Source: a virus
Virus record (IMG/VR): IMGVR_UViG_3300049491_000255
Span: 1-30,746 of that record
Length of the DNA stretch: 30,746 bases
Reading direction: 5' to 3' (one strand)
Below the pieces are notes generated by a model that made no database searches, was not told the DNA's origin, and was given only the letters and a program-made list of their open reading frames with translations. Below, piece by piece: positions 30,469 through 30,746 of this stretch (the first letter of the stretch is position 1; each line of letters starts with the position of its first letter). The position numbers and the translations under genes were made by a program.

Positions 30469-30746
30469 ATGAACAGGGCCGCACTAACGCTCGCGCTGTT
30501 GCTGTTCGCTGTCGCCGCACGCGCGACGATGACCATCTCTCTCGGCACGCCGTTCCAGCACAACGGCGTTACGTACGTGCCCATCATGGGCAGCAACATC
30601 CCGTCGAAGCTGTCGTGGTTCGACAGCATCGGACTAACGTTCACCGACTCTATCGCTGTGACCACAGACGGCGCCGGCTCGGACACGCTGCAGACCGTGT
30701 GGCCCCACAACACGTGGCCCACGCTGCCGTACGGCGTGGGCGGGGC
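30469..30746 (+). CDS. Secreted protein, paralogue 2, 3'-partial
   Basis: ATG 12 nt after the previous stop, with a G6 run upstream; open to the window end (92 codons seen). Signal peptide MNRAALTLALLLFAVAARA, then TMTISLGTPFQHNGVTYVP, aligned closely with paralogue 1 (NGxTYVP, IPSxL, W, SIA and later VWP shared). The seen part has no cysteine; the equivalent Cys region of paralogue 1 comes later. Tandem duplication with divergence suggests selection on an exported product. Confidence 0.75.
   Translation, partial: MNRAALTLALLLFAVAARATMTISLGTPFQHNGVTYVPIMGSNIPSKLSWFDSIGLTFTDSIAVTTDGAGSDTLQTVWPHNTWPTLPYGVGG

Noticed and set aside
1-30746. Integrase, attachment site, CRISPR array, tRNA or transposon
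   Set aside because: No tyrosine or serine recombinase motif, no regularly spaced repeats, no cloverleaf and no transposase frame were found, so lifestyle cannot be settled.

Overview
This window looks like most of the genome of a tailed phage, or an intact prophage, of siphovirus type. By eye the DNA is GC-rich and every supported gene lies on the + strand. Genes are packed tightly and are usually joined by 1-4 nt stop/start overlaps (GTGA, ATGA, TTGA, TAGTG). A Gram-negative (diderm) host is inferred from a phage-encoded protein that looks like a signal-peptide-bearing outer-membrane barrel, and from several other Sec signal peptides. The host taxon cannot be named from the sequence, and no integrase, tRNA, IS element or CRISPR array was seen.

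Layout. (1) 1-2845: a beta-rich protein possibly cut by the window edge, a small-terminase candidate and the large terminase. (2) 2842-9118: head module with two tiny membrane proteins, a portal fused to a MuF domain, a small zinc ribbon, an S78-like prohead protease, the HK97-fold major capsid protein and a head-tail connector. (3) 9120-17785: neck and tail module with a gp10-like protein, tail-terminator candidate, tail tube, an assembly-chaperone pair that appears to need a +1 ribosomal frameshift, a short tape measure, a distal-tail candidate and a 1090-aa tail hub. (4) 17825-21211: two proteins with N-terminal signal peptides in the usual fibre/receptor-binding slot, a glycine-rich miniprotein and a BppU-like domain. 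(5) 21208-25043: M15 endolysin, several membrane miniproteins that could be holin or spanin, an HEXXH protein, a zinc-ribbon/calcineurin-like phosphoesterase, a DUF6378-like protein, a predicted outer-membrane barrel and a small helical protein, closed by a strong hairpin at 25054-25087. (6) 25110-30746: regulatory and early module with an XRE-type regulator, an intergenic region holding a long dyad and a sigma70-like promoter, a second promoter whose -35 box is straddled by a 9-bp inverted repeat, a run of small unknown genes, an ERF-type annealing protein, a lambda-exo/YqaJ nuclease, SSB, and two tandem paralogous secreted proteins, the second cut by the window end.

How it works together (mostly inference from family knowledge): terminase packages DNA through the portal into a protease-matured HK97 capsid; the tail is built on the tape measure with two chaperone isoforms; the hub and the secreted or BppU-like proteins contact the host; endolysin and small membrane proteins lyse it; ERF, exonuclease and SSB form a recombination set for replication or genome circularisation.

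The least ordinary content is the set of five phage proteins with Sec signals (17825, 18658, 24253, 29830, 30469), the tandem secreted paralogues, the dense regulatory DNA at 25422-26155, and the frameshifted chaperone.
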